DNA from: Wenzhouxiangella sediminis
Lineage (GTDB): Bacteria > Pseudomonadota > Gammaproteobacteria > Xanthomonadales > Wenzhouxiangellaceae
Assembly (NCBI RefSeq): GCF_003410055.1
Contig: NZ_QUZK01000041.1
Location: 151,506-215,505, forward strand
Direction of reading: 5' to 3'
DNA length: 64,000 nucleotides
In this document: positions 28,772 through 36,475 of the stretch, one piece after another
How the letters are laid out: each line of letters opens with the position of its first letter
Numbering within the stretch: the first letter of the stretch is position 1
Notes under the pieces: generated by a model
The model's database searches: none
What the model saw: only the letters and a program-made list of their open reading frames with translations
Told to the model about the DNA's origin: nothing
Translations under genes and position numbers: made by a program

Positions 28772-29682
28772 GCGAACAGGCTGAAACGCGCGTCCTGGAG
28801 GTCGGCGGTCGCCGGGTCGAGATCAGCCGCCCCGACAAGCTGTTGTTTCCCGACGACGGCATCAGCAAGTACGATCTGGCCGATTACTACGCGCGTATCG
28901 CACCGGTCGCGCTGCGGCACTGCAAGGATCGCGCGCTGACGATGCACCGCTTTCCCGACGGCATCGGCGAGGAAGGTTTTTTCCAGAAGCAGATCGGCGA
29001 GCACTTTCCCGACTGGGTCGACCGGGTAACGCTGCCGAAGCACGACGGCGAAGTCACTTATGTCGTTGCCGAAAATGAAGCCACGCTGGTGTATCTGGCC
29101 GACCAGGCTTGCATCACGCCGCATCTTTCCCTCTCGCGCAACGATCGTCCGAAGTATCCCGATCGGATGATCTTCGACCTCGATCCCTCCGACGACGATT
29201 TCGACAAGGTGCGCCGCGCGGCGACGACACTGAAAGACTTGCTCGACTGGATGGGGCTGAATACCTATGTCCAGACGACCGGCTCGCGCGGCCTGCATAT
29301 CGTCGTCCCGCTGGATCGTAACGCCGACTTCGAGTCGGTCAGGGAATTCACGCACGCGCTTTGCCGGCGCGCTGCGGCCGAAGACCCCGAGAACATGACC
29401 ACCGAGCAGCGCAAGAACAAGCGCGGCAATCGCGTCTTTCTCGACGACCTGCGCAATGCTTACGGCCAGACCGCCGTTGCCCCTTACGCCGTCCGCGCAA
29501 AGCCGGGCGCCCCGATCGCCACGCCGATCCGCTGGGAAGAAGTCGACAGCGACCTCCATCCGCAGCGCTACCACATCGGCAACATCTTCCGGCGCATGAG
29601 CCGGGTCGAGGATCCCTGGCGGGGCATCGCCCGGCATGCCTGCCGATTGCCCTCGATCGAGAGTATTCCGTCTGTCGACTGA
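28768..29682 (+). CDS. Stand-alone LigD-type primase-polymerase, 304 aa
   Basis: Template-dependent or -independent polymerase of the archaeo-eukaryotic primase fold, acting in end-joining repair. The catalytic acidic pair is in FDLDPSDDDF (Asp137, Asp139). The SRGLHIVVPL segment carries the conserved Ser-x-Gly-x-His, and the ending FLDDLRNAYGQTAVAPYAVRAKPGAPI is the LigD-Pol C-terminal signature. About 300 residues is a complete Pol domain. It is coupled to the phosphoesterase gene by a 4-base overlap. Neither an ATP-dependent ligase domain nor a Ku gene is visible in this window, so the ligating partner must lie elsewhere or be missing. Confidence 0.92.
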   Translation: MSEQAETRVLEVGGRRVEISRPDKLLFPDDGISKYDLADYYARIAPVALRHCKDRALTMHRFPDGIGEEGFFQKQIGEHFPDWVDRVTLPKHDGEVTYVVAENEATLVYLADQACITPHLSLSRNDRPKYPDRMIFDLDPSDDDFDKVRRAATTLKDLLDWMGLNTYVQTTGSRGLHIVVPLDRNADFESVREFTHALCRRAAAEDPENMTTEQRKNKRGNRVFLDDLRNAYGQTAVAPYAVRAKPGAPIATPIRWEEVDSDLHPQRYHIGNIFRRMSRVEDPWRGIARHACRLPSIESIPSVD

Positions 29683-29750
29683 ACGCATCGGGGCGCGATT
29701 GCCGGAAGGCGACCGGTGCTAATATCCGCGCCTTTGGTCTGGATAACATC

Positions 29751-31523
29751 ATGTCGAGAAAGCTCGCTGTCGCCCTTGCCTGGTTCGTGATCTGCAGCGC
29801 GTCGGTATCGGCGGGCTCGCCGAAAACGGTCTTCGAGCACAGCGGCGGTTCGGGCAGCGCCGACTATGACCAGGTCCTGGCCTTCTATCGCGAACTGGTC
29901 GACGCGTATCCGGAGCGCGCCTGTCTGCGCGAGCGGGGCATGACCGACGCGGGCGAGCCGCTGGCCATCCTGTACCTGTCGTTCGACGGCTGCGAGCAGC
30001 TGCCGGGCAAGGGCGGGCAGCGTCCGCGCCTGCTGATCATGAACGGTATCCATCCCGGCGAGCCGGCCGGCGTGACGGCCTCGCAGATGTTTGCGCGGGA
30101 TGCCCTGGCCGAGCCGGAGCGGGCCGGCCTCGACAAGGTCGATATCGCCATCATCGCCGCCTACAACATCGGCGGCATGCGCAACCGGGGCAATCCCACC
30201 CGCGCCAACCAGGTCGGCCCGGAGGCCTACGGTTTTCGCGGCAACGCCCGCAACCTCGACCTCAACCGGGATTTCGTCAAGGCCGACTCGCGCAATGCGA
30301 TGAGCTTTACCCGGCTGTTTCACGACTTCGATCCCGACCTGTTCGTCGATACGCACACCACCAACGGTGCCGACTACCAGCATGTCATCACCTTGCTGGC
30401 CACCCAGGCCGACCAGCTCGGCGGCAGCCTGGGCGAATATTGGCGCCAACGGTTCATGCCGATGCTCTACGGGCGCATGGCCCGGCGGGGCGAGAACGCC
30501 GTGCCCTACGTCAACGTCTTCGGCCAGGACCCGGGCGAGGGCTGGACGGAGTTTCTCGACACCCCGCGCTACTCCAGCGGCTTCGCCGCCATGTTCCAGG
30601 TGCCGGGCATCGTCAGCGAAACGCACATGCTCAAGCCCTTCGAGCAGCGCGTCGAAGCCCAGCGTACTCTGCTGGTCGTTGGCATGCGTCTGCTGGCCGA
30701 GCATGGAGAGACGCTGCGCGATCATCGTCTGGCCGACCGCCGCGACTGGCCCACGCGGGACCACCTGCCGGTCGCCTGGGCGCTCGACGAAGACGCCGAG
30801 CCCGAGCAACTGGAATTCCGCGGCTACGAAGCGCGGCTGGTCGACAGTCCTTTCGGTCGCGACGAACAGCGCCGGGTCTTCGACCGATCGAAGCCCTATC
30901 GCCGGTCGGTGCCGTATCGGAATCGCTACGAGCCGAGCGCGAGCATCCGGCGACCGGCGGCCTGGGTGGTGCCGCGCGGCTGGCACGGTGTGATCGAGCG
31001 GCTCGAGGCCAACGACGTGCACATGGTCGAGATCACCGAATCGGTCGCCGTGGATGCCGAAGTGGGGCGCATCGGCCCGGTGGAGAGCCTGGACTCACCC
31101 TGGGAGGGTCATTTCTATCACCACCGATACGAGGTCACCTGGGCGCCGGAGCGGAGCGTGGTGCTGCAGCCGGGTGACCACGTGATTCCGTCCGACCAGC
31201 CGGCTGTGCGCTACCTGGCCGCCGTGCTGTCGCCGGCCTCGCCCGATGCCTTCGCGCGCTGGAACTTCTTCGATACCGTGCTGGGCCGAAAAGAGCACTT
31301 CTCGCCATACATCTTCGAGACTCACGCCATCGAGATGCTTGAGGAAGACGCCGAACTGCGCGCGGCATTCGAGTCGGCCAAGGTTCGCGACGAAGCCTTC
31401 GCCGCCAGTCGCACGGCCCAGCTGCGCTGGTTGTACGAGCGCTCGCGCTTCGCAGAATCGGCGTACCGCCGCTTTCCAATCTTGCGCCTGCCCCATTGGT
31501 CGGGGGATTCACCCGGGAACTGA
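29751..31523 (+). CDS. Secreted M14-family zinc carboxypeptidase-like protein, 590 aa
   Basis: Predicted zinc peptidase exported by a signal peptide (LAVALAWFVICSASVSA). The M14 metal site is complete: His101 and Glu104 in NGIHPGEPAG, and His202 in DTHTTNG. NLDLNRDF and the later PGIVSETHML (candidate general-base Glu) fit the family. Residues 300-590 form a C-terminal extension with no match I recognise. The ATG at 29751 is chosen because it directly opens the signal peptide. It probably degrades peptides or cell-wall fragments in the periplasm or outside. It stands alone between the LigD operon and a lipoprotein gene. Confidence 0.88.
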   Translation: MSRKLAVALAWFVICSASVSAGSPKTVFEHSGGSGSADYDQVLAFYRELVDAYPERACLRERGMTDAGEPLAILYLSFDGCEQLPGKGGQRPRLLIMNGIHPGEPAGVTASQMFARDALAEPERAGLDKVDIAIIAAYNIGGMRNRGNPTRANQVGPEAYGFRGNARNLDLNRDFVKADSRNAMSFTRLFHDFDPDLFVDTHTTNGADYQHVITLLATQADQLGGSLGEYWRQRFMPMLYGRMARRGENAVPYVNVFGQDPGEGWTEFLDTPRYSSGFAAMFQVPGIVSETHMLKPFEQRVEAQRTLLVVGMRLLAEHGETLRDHRLADRRDWPTRDHLPVAWALDEDAEPEQLEFRGYEARLVDSPFGRDEQRRVFDRSKPYRRSVPYRNRYEPSASIRRPAAWVVPRGWHGVIERLEANDVHMVEITESVAVDAEVGRIGPVESLDSPWEGHFYHHRYEVTWAPERSVVLQPGDHVIPSDQPAVRYLAAVLSPASPDAFARWNFFDTVLGRKEHFSPYIFETHAIEMLEEDAELRAAFESAKVRDEAFAASRTAQLRWLYERSRFAESAYRRFPILRLPHWSGDSPGN

Positions 31524-31679
31524 TACCGGATTTGGATTCGCCGGGGGGGCATGGCTATACTGGCCGCATAAAAGAGGCGCTCAATGCGCCCGGCGTTGGC
31601 AGGCGCTCGAAGGCTGGGAGGCTCGCGAGCATTGCCGTGGCTTTCCGTTTTCGGTTCAATTCGTGTTCAAGGGGGAATC

Positions 31680-32351
31680 ATGTCTCGCTTCAGCGTTATT
31701 TTCCTGTTTGTCTTCGTTTCTCTGGTTGCCGGTTGCGCTTCCGTCACCACGGGGCGTCACCAGACGATCTCCGTGGACGCGCCCAACTGTCCGCAGGCCT
31801 CCTGCGTGCTGACGAACTCGGACGGCACCTTCCATGTCGATCGCACGCCGGGCACGGCCGAGGTCAACAAGTCCTGTTCGGGGCTGACGGTCGAGTGTTC
31901 GAAGCCCGGGTATCCCGTTGCCGCACAGCAGGTCAGGGCCGGCTTCCAGTCCATGACGATCGGCAACGCCTTGATCGGCGGGCTGATCGGGCTGGGTGTG
32001 GATGCCATCACCGGCGCTGCCTGCATCTACCCCTCGATGATCATCGTGGACATGGATTGCGGCGGACCGGCGGAATCCACCGGCATCGCCGACGCTGCCG
32101 GCAATGCCGACGAGGCGCTCGCCGCCGAAGAAGCGTCCGGCATTCCGTCCTACGTGTGGGATGCGGTCTATGCCGGCTACTGCGGCGACCTGGAACACCT
32201 GGGCGACGGCGCGGAAGGCGAGAGCTACTACTCGGCCACCTGCCAGGCGGAAAAGAAGCTCCTGACCTGTGCCGACGAGACTTGCGAGCTGTCCGAGTAC
32301 CGCAGCGATCCGGTAGCGGAAGACGTGGTCTCGACCGAGTCGGCGCTCTGA
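31680..32351 (+). CDS. Cys-rich lipoprotein of unknown function, 223 aa
   Basis: AGGGGG precedes ATG 31680. The signal peptide ends in the lipobox VAGC. The N-terminal part (SVTTGRHQTISVDAPNCPQASCVLTNSDG) and KSCSGLTVECSKPGY resemble lipoproteins that carry a small Cys-linked beta domain. A glycine-rich helix (MTIGNALIGGLIGLGVDAITGAACIYPSMIIVDM) may insert in the membrane. The C-terminal 90 residues are acidic with four more Cys (YCGD, TCQAE, TCAD, TCEL). From memory the first half resembles a group of short outer-membrane lipoproteins, but no function is known. Confidence 0.75.
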   Translation: MSRFSVIFLFVFVSLVAGCASVTTGRHQTISVDAPNCPQASCVLTNSDGTFHVDRTPGTAEVNKSCSGLTVECSKPGYPVAAQQVRAGFQSMTIGNALIGGLIGLGVDAITGAACIYPSMIIVDMDCGGPAESTGIADAAGNADEALAAEEASGIPSYVWDAVYAGYCGDLEHLGDGAEGESYYSATCQAEKKLLTCADETCELSEYRSDPVAEDVVSTESAL

Positions 32352-32461
32352 AACACCGGCAAGGTCTACTCCCGTAACGCCGACTCGAGCGTCCCGAGGA
32401 GGCCATGAGCGTATTCCAGCGCGCCAGGATCGACGAGTAGCGGCCCCGCGCCCGATGCGGA

Positions 32462-33145
32462 TCAGCCCGGTCCGGGCCACCAGGCAGCGGCGGTCAGGAG
32501 TGCCAGGCCCACGCCGACCAGCGGCGAGGCGATCTGCAGCCCCTTGCGCCATTCCTCGTCGAGTGCGCGCAAGCGCTCGTCGAGCGTGCCGGCAAAGACC
32601 TTGAGTCCGCCCAGGCGCCTGGCACCCAGGCCGCGGGTTCGGGCGTTGTAGGCGGCGAGGACGGTGACCGGTTCGTCGATGGGCACGGCGTCCTCGACGA
32701 CGCCGATCTCCGGTCCGGCGGATCGGGTCGAGGCCACGAACAAATCCTGCGATCGCGGCGCTCGCGCGAACCGGTAGGCGTCGGACAGGGCGCCGCGTGC
32801 CCGCGGTTCGTCCACTGTATCGGCCTCCTCTTCCGCCTTCCGGATTCTCGCCAGCCCGCGATCGCCCCAGTCACCGCCTGTCGCAATCTCGCGAAGGTCG
32901 GTGTCCACGTCGGGCAAGGCAAGGATCGGGAACGAGCGCTTACCGCAGTCGAGCCGGGCCTCGGCCAGGGCGAAACCGAGCAGGCACAGTTGCTGGCGTG
33001 TGTCGTTGTCGGGGCCCACGTTGCGCCGCTGCGCCGTCACCTGGTAGCGGTAGGCCGCGCAGGCCTTGCCGCTGAACGGTGACGTCAGGGACGCCTCCGC
33101 CACCCGGATCCGACCCGACAAGGCCAGCGACTGTCCTTCGCGCAA
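32462..33145 (-). CDS. GIDE-like membrane protein, main part (227 aa); probable 3' half of a split gene
   Basis: The N-terminal part (REGQSLALSGRIRVAEASLTSPFSGKACAAYRYQV) matches the GIDE-type domain that follows two membrane helices in E3-ligase-like proteins of bacteria and organelles. One hydrophobic helix (ASPLVGVGLALLTAAAWW) ends the chain. The only start is a weak TTG at 33145. The frame is continuous with the 75-aa frame upstream apart from a single TGA at 33164-33166. The segment joining them (DRRALQRH, stop, ADPESALREGQ) reads like the natural linker of this family. One ancestral gene split by a nonsense change is the simplest reading; two separate genes are possible. Confidence 0.6.
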   Translation of the reverse strand: MREGQSLALSGRIRVAEASLTSPFSGKACAAYRYQVTAQRRNVGPDNDTRQQLCLLGFALAEARLDCGKRSFPILALPDVDTDLREIATGGDWGDRGLARIRKAEEEADTVDEPRARGALSDAYRFARAPRSQDLFVASTRSAGPEIGVVEDAVPIDEPVTVLAAYNARTRGLGARRLGGLKVFAGTLDERLRALDEEWRKGLQIASPLVGVGLALLTAAAWWPGPG

Positions 33146-33163
33146 GGCACTTTCCGGGTCGGC

Positions 33164-33391
33164 TCAATGGCGTTGCAGCGCGCGGCGGTCCAGCCAGGTG
33201 ATCACCGTGGCCCAGGCAACGATTGCGCCGGCGGCCAGGGCCAGCACGCCGATGATGATCGGGATCCAGCCGATACCGCCGAAGCGGGTGGTGGTTTGCT
33301 CGACACTGACTGTCAGCAAGTAAAGCGCACCGTAAGCTCCGAGCAGTAGAAGGGCCACTTTGAAGATGAATCGTTCGCGTCCCTCGTTCAT
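33164..33391 (-). CDS. Two-helix membrane protein (75 aa); probable 5' half of the split GIDE-like gene
   Basis: ATG 33391 follows GGGAG. The product has two membrane helices (FKVALLLLGAYGALYLLTV and IGWIPIIIGVLALAAGAIVAWATVI) and ends at a TGA in the same frame as the downstream gene. Two helices directly before a GIDE domain are the normal N terminus of that family. Either the two halves are made separately and associate, the stop is read through, or the gene is dead. Confidence 0.6.
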   Translation of the reverse strand: MNEGRERFIFKVALLLLGAYGALYLLTVSVEQTTTRFGGIGWIPIIIGVLALAAGAIVAWATVITWLDRRALQRH

Positions 33392-33523
33392 GTGCCGACT
33401 CCCGTTGCCGTTCGATGGTCTCCCAAGGATCAATGCCGGCAGCAGCCGGAAGCGCACTCGGATGGCGGCTGACACCCGACATTCGGTCGATTGATCACCC
33501 CCTGATTCAAGCGACCGCGTATC

Positions 33524-34321
33524 ATGCGCGGCATGCTTTTATTCCTGATTATCGGGGCGGGCGTCGGGCTTCTGGCAGCCGGCCCGGCTGGACTGTTTCT
33601 CGGCGCGGCACTGGGCTACGCCGTCGGGCACTTCATGACGCGCGTGCTTCTGCCGCGCGGCGTGGGCATGATTCGGGAGCAGTTCCTGGAATCGACCTTT
33701 GCCGTGATGGGCGCGCTGTGCAAGGCCGACGGCCAGGTAAGCCGTGACGAGATCCGCGTCGCCGAGCAATTCTTCGGCAAGCTGGGGCTTTCGAAGGAGC
33801 AGCGCGGTACGGCGCAGGCGGCCTTCAATCGCGGCAAGGAGGAGGGCTTCGACCTGGCTGCCGAAATGGAACGATTGCGCGGCCTGGTGCGCGGCAACCC
33901 GGCACTCCTTCAGCTCTTCCTCCAGGTTCAGCTTTCGGCCATCGCCGCCGACGGTGTGCTCCACGACAGCGAACGCCGTTTGCTGGTGCGCGTGGCGCGG
34001 CTGCTGGGTCTGTCGGAAGCGGACGTCGAGCGGCTCGAAGCCATGTTCCGGAGCGCGTCGGCGTCGGGCGGCGAACAGGCAGCGGGCGCCGCCCATGGGG
34101 CGCCGAGGCTGGACGACGCCTACGCCACGCTCGGCGTGGACGCCTCGGCGAGCGATTCCGAGGTCAAGAAGGCCTATCGGCGCTTGATGAGCAAGTACCA
34201 TCCCGACAAGCTGGTCGGTAACGGCATGCCGGAGAACATGCGCGAGGTCGCCAAGGAACGCGTGCGCGAGGTGCGCAAGGCCTACGATACGATCACCGCC
34301 GAGCGCAAACGAGCGGCCTGA
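33524..34321 (+). CDS. djlA: DjlA-like membrane co-chaperone with J domain, 265 aa
   Basis: Order: an N-terminal membrane segment (LLFLIIGAGVGLLAAGPAGLFLGAALGYAVG), a TerB-like helical domain (FAVMGALCKADGQVSRDEI and LQLFLQVQLSAIAADGVLHDSERRLLVRVA), then a C-terminal J domain with the HPD motif at His226 (SKYHPDKL). This is the DjlA layout. The protein stimulates DnaK ATPase at the inner membrane and is linked to envelope stress and capsule control in E. coli. The length is close to the family norm of about 270. It stands alone. Confidence 0.9.
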   Translation: MRGMLLFLIIGAGVGLLAAGPAGLFLGAALGYAVGHFMTRVLLPRGVGMIREQFLESTFAVMGALCKADGQVSRDEIRVAEQFFGKLGLSKEQRGTAQAAFNRGKEEGFDLAAEMERLRGLVRGNPALLQLFLQVQLSAIAADGVLHDSERRLLVRVARLLGLSEADVERLEAMFRSASASGGEQAAGAAHGAPRLDDAYATLGVDASASDSEVKKAYRRLMSKYHPDKLVGNGMPENMREVAKERVREVRKAYDTITAERKRAA

Positions 34322-34404
34322 GTCGATCCATTCGAGCTTCGATGGCACATCCGGTTCGTTGATGCCGTAGGGTGGGCACACGGATCAAAACCGGAGGCTC
34401 ATCG

Positions 34405-35055
34405 ATGCTAGGACTCGACTCCCACAATCCTATCCGTCTCGATAAGCCCGCAAATCGCCGCAGCGGCTCGCGTCCGGCTGCGGCGCTGGGAGCGCTTGCG
34501 ACGCTACTGCTGCTGTTCTCCGCGGCCGTCGCGGCGGCCAAACCGCCGCACCAGATCCGGGCTTACCTGCTCGAGGAATCCGACCAGGCGGTCAGTGCGG
34601 TGAATTCCGTCGAGCCCTTCCACGCCGATGCGATCGACGACTTGCTCACCGCCGGCGTGTGGAAGGTGTCCTACGCCAGCGAGCGCAGCGAAGGCGAAAG
34701 CCTGATCTTCATGGCCGTCCACGACGGCGAAGTCCTGCGGCTTCATCGCTTCGACCAGCCGCGCAGCCGTGACGCCCTCGTGAGGCTGCTGCCTGACGAC
34801 TTCCGTGTCCGGTCCGGGGGCGATGCCAAACGCATCGTCTCGGCCGCCCTGGCGCTTCATTTCGGTTTTCCGTTCAGCGAGCCCGAGATGACGGCCGACG
34901 AGATGCGCATCGAGCAGCGCGGCAACGAGTACTTCTTCGTCGACGGCGAGCGCTTCGGTGACGCCACCGGCTATCGCATCGCCAGCGATGAGGACGGCCG
35001 TGTCACGGAATTCGAGTACAGCTGGGAATTGCCGGTCGAACCGCCGCAGGATTAG
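34405..35055 (+). CDS. Uncharacterised secreted protein, 216 aa
   Basis: GGAGG lies seven bases before ATG 34405, and a longer frame from 34372 is rejected. The first 30 residues are basic and are followed by a signal segment (LGALATLLLLFSAAVAAA). The mature protein is acidic, without Cys, and carries no motif I recognise; IRAYLLEESDQAVSAVNSVEPFHADAI suggests an alpha/beta fold. It is convergent with the thiamine operon. Localisation is periplasmic by prediction. Confidence 0.72.
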   Translation: MLGLDSHNPIRLDKPANRRSGSRPAAALGALATLLLLFSAAVAAAKPPHQIRAYLLEESDQAVSAVNSVEPFHADAIDDLLTAGVWKVSYASERSEGESLIFMAVHDGEVLRLHRFDQPRSRDALVRLLPDDFRVRSGGDAKRIVSAALALHFGFPFSEPEMTADEMRIEQRGNEYFFVDGERFGDATGYRIASDEDGRVTEFEYSWELPVEPPQD

Positions 35056-35064
35056 CGGCCCACG

Positions 35065-35817
35065 CTAGGGCTTGTTCGGCTCTGGCAGTCCGATCAGGCG
35101 CTCCCACAGGCCGTTGATCCAGTCCATCATTTCGGCCACGAAGGGTTCGCTCACGGCAGCCGGGTCGACGGTCCACACGTCGATGTCGGGGTGGCCCGGG
35201 GCGGCGTATTCCCAGTCGATCAGGCAAAGGCCGTCTGTCGTCTCCAGAATGTTGTCGGGGATGAGGTCGTGGTGAACCAGGCGGGCCGGCCAGTTGCCCC
35301 GGTCGAAGGCGCGGAGGCGTGGTTCGAAGTCTCGCCAGGCGCGTTCCAGGGCCGGATCGGTGCGTCCGGCCTGCTCGAGCCGTTGCCAATAGTCCAGCAG
35401 GTAGGCGTGGTAGGACCGCCGCGTGCCGGGCGATTCGATTTCATGCAGCCGGTTCAGCGTTTGCCGGAGCCGGGCCGTCTGCTTCGAGTCTTCGAAATCC
35501 GCGTGCGTCCAGGTTCGGCCCTCCAGATAGGGAAACACGACGAATCGCTGCGCGGGATCCCAGTGCCGGTAGGGCCGGGAGAGGCGCGCTTGCGCGGTCA
35601 GGTCGATGATCCGCCGTTCGCGTTCGCGGTCGATGCCCAGCCGGGCCGGGTCCGGATGATTGATGCGCAGCAGCAGGTCCTCGTCCAGTCCCGGGGCCTG
35701 CAGCCGGTAGTTGCGATTGGTCTTGCCGACCTCGATGCGCTCGATCAGGCGCGGACGCGAGACCAGGGGTAGCCCCCAGTCGCGCCAGGTGTCGATGAGC
35801 GTGAGGGCTTCGGTCAC
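35065..35817 (-). CDS. Choline/aminoglycoside-type kinase, probable thiamine kinase of the salvage operon (250 aa)
   Basis: The APH-fold active site is complete: catalytic loop LVHHDLIPDNIL (Asp and Asn) and the metal motif CLIDWEYAAPG. NRNYRL and LLLRIN give the N-lobe strands. The GTG start overlaps the stop of the PnuC-type transporter as GTGA, so translation is coupled. The upstream TPP riboswitch and transporter make thiamine the most likely substrate: phosphorylation would trap it in the cell. Substrate assignment is inference from context, as this fold also serves choline, methylthioribose and others. Confidence 0.8.
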   Translation of the reverse strand: MTEALTLIDTWRDWGLPLVSRPRLIERIEVGKTNRNYRLQAPGLDEDLLLRINHPDPARLGIDRERERRIIDLTAQARLSRPYRHWDPAQRFVVFPYLEGRTWTHADFEDSKQTARLRQTLNRLHEIESPGTRRSYHAYLLDYWQRLEQAGRTDPALERAWRDFEPRLRAFDRGNWPARLVHHDLIPDNILETTDGLCLIDWEYAAPGHPDIDVWTVDPAAVSEPFVAEMMDWINGLWERLIGLPEPNKP

Positions 35818-36455
35818 GACGGCTCCACGGCGGTCTCGGCCGGCTGGCGGCGATAGTCGCGAACCCAGCTGATCCAGCCGAAGACCGAGATCACCAGGTA
35901 GGTGGCGTGGAGCAGGGCGGTCAGCGCCATGCCGCGGTCGACGAAAAGCACGATGGCCAGGCTGTTGATGACCATCCAGTAGGCCCAGTTGTCCAGCACC
36001 TTGCGCGCGACCATGAAGGTGGTGACCACCGCAGCCCAGGTGACGAAAGAGTCCAGGTAGGGCCAGGCCGCGTCGCTGTGGCGATCGAGCAGGTAACCCG
36101 AGGCCAGTGCGCAGGCGGTTATCACGCCCAGCGCAACGGCGTGGTGCTTTGCTCCCCAACGATGGATGGGCAGGCCGCCGGTCTCGTCTCCGCCGTCGCC
36201 GTGCTGCCAGTGCCACCAGCCGTAGACCGCCATGGCCATGTAGTAGCCGTTGAGCGCCGACTGCATCACGAGCTGAACGTGCCAGAACAGCAGGGTGAAG
36301 ATCGCCGTGCTGACGAAGGCGGCCGCCCAGCACCAGCGGTTCTGGCGCACGGCCAGCAGCAGGTAGGCGACGGCCAGGACGACCGCCGCCAGCTCCCAGC
36401 CGGACATCTGCGCCCAGCGCTGGGCAAGTTGTTCGAGCCAGCTATTCAACGTCAT
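35814..36455 (-). CDS. pnuT: PnuC-family transporter, probable thiamine permease PnuT (213 aa)
   Basis: Inner-membrane facilitator with about seven helices. Family hallmarks are WCWAAAFVSTAIFTLLFW, the motif YYMAMAVYGWWHW, WAYWMVINSLAIVLFV and YLVISVFGWISW. PnuC proteins carry nicotinamide riboside, whereas those under a TPP riboswitch (PnuT) carry thiamine, and that switch lies upstream of this operon. It starts 20 bases after the receptor stop with GGGAAG as ribosome site. It overlaps the kinase gene by four bases. Confidence 0.88.
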   Translation of the reverse strand: MTLNSWLEQLAQRWAQMSGWELAAVVLAVAYLLLAVRQNRWCWAAAFVSTAIFTLLFWHVQLVMQSALNGYYMAMAVYGWWHWQHGDGGDETGGLPIHRWGAKHHAVALGVITACALASGYLLDRHSDAAWPYLDSFVTWAAVVTTFMVARKVLDNWAYWMVINSLAIVLFVDRGMALTALLHATYLVISVFGWISWVRDYRRQPAETAVEPS

Positions 36456-36475
36456 GGTTCAGCTTCCCGCGGGCC

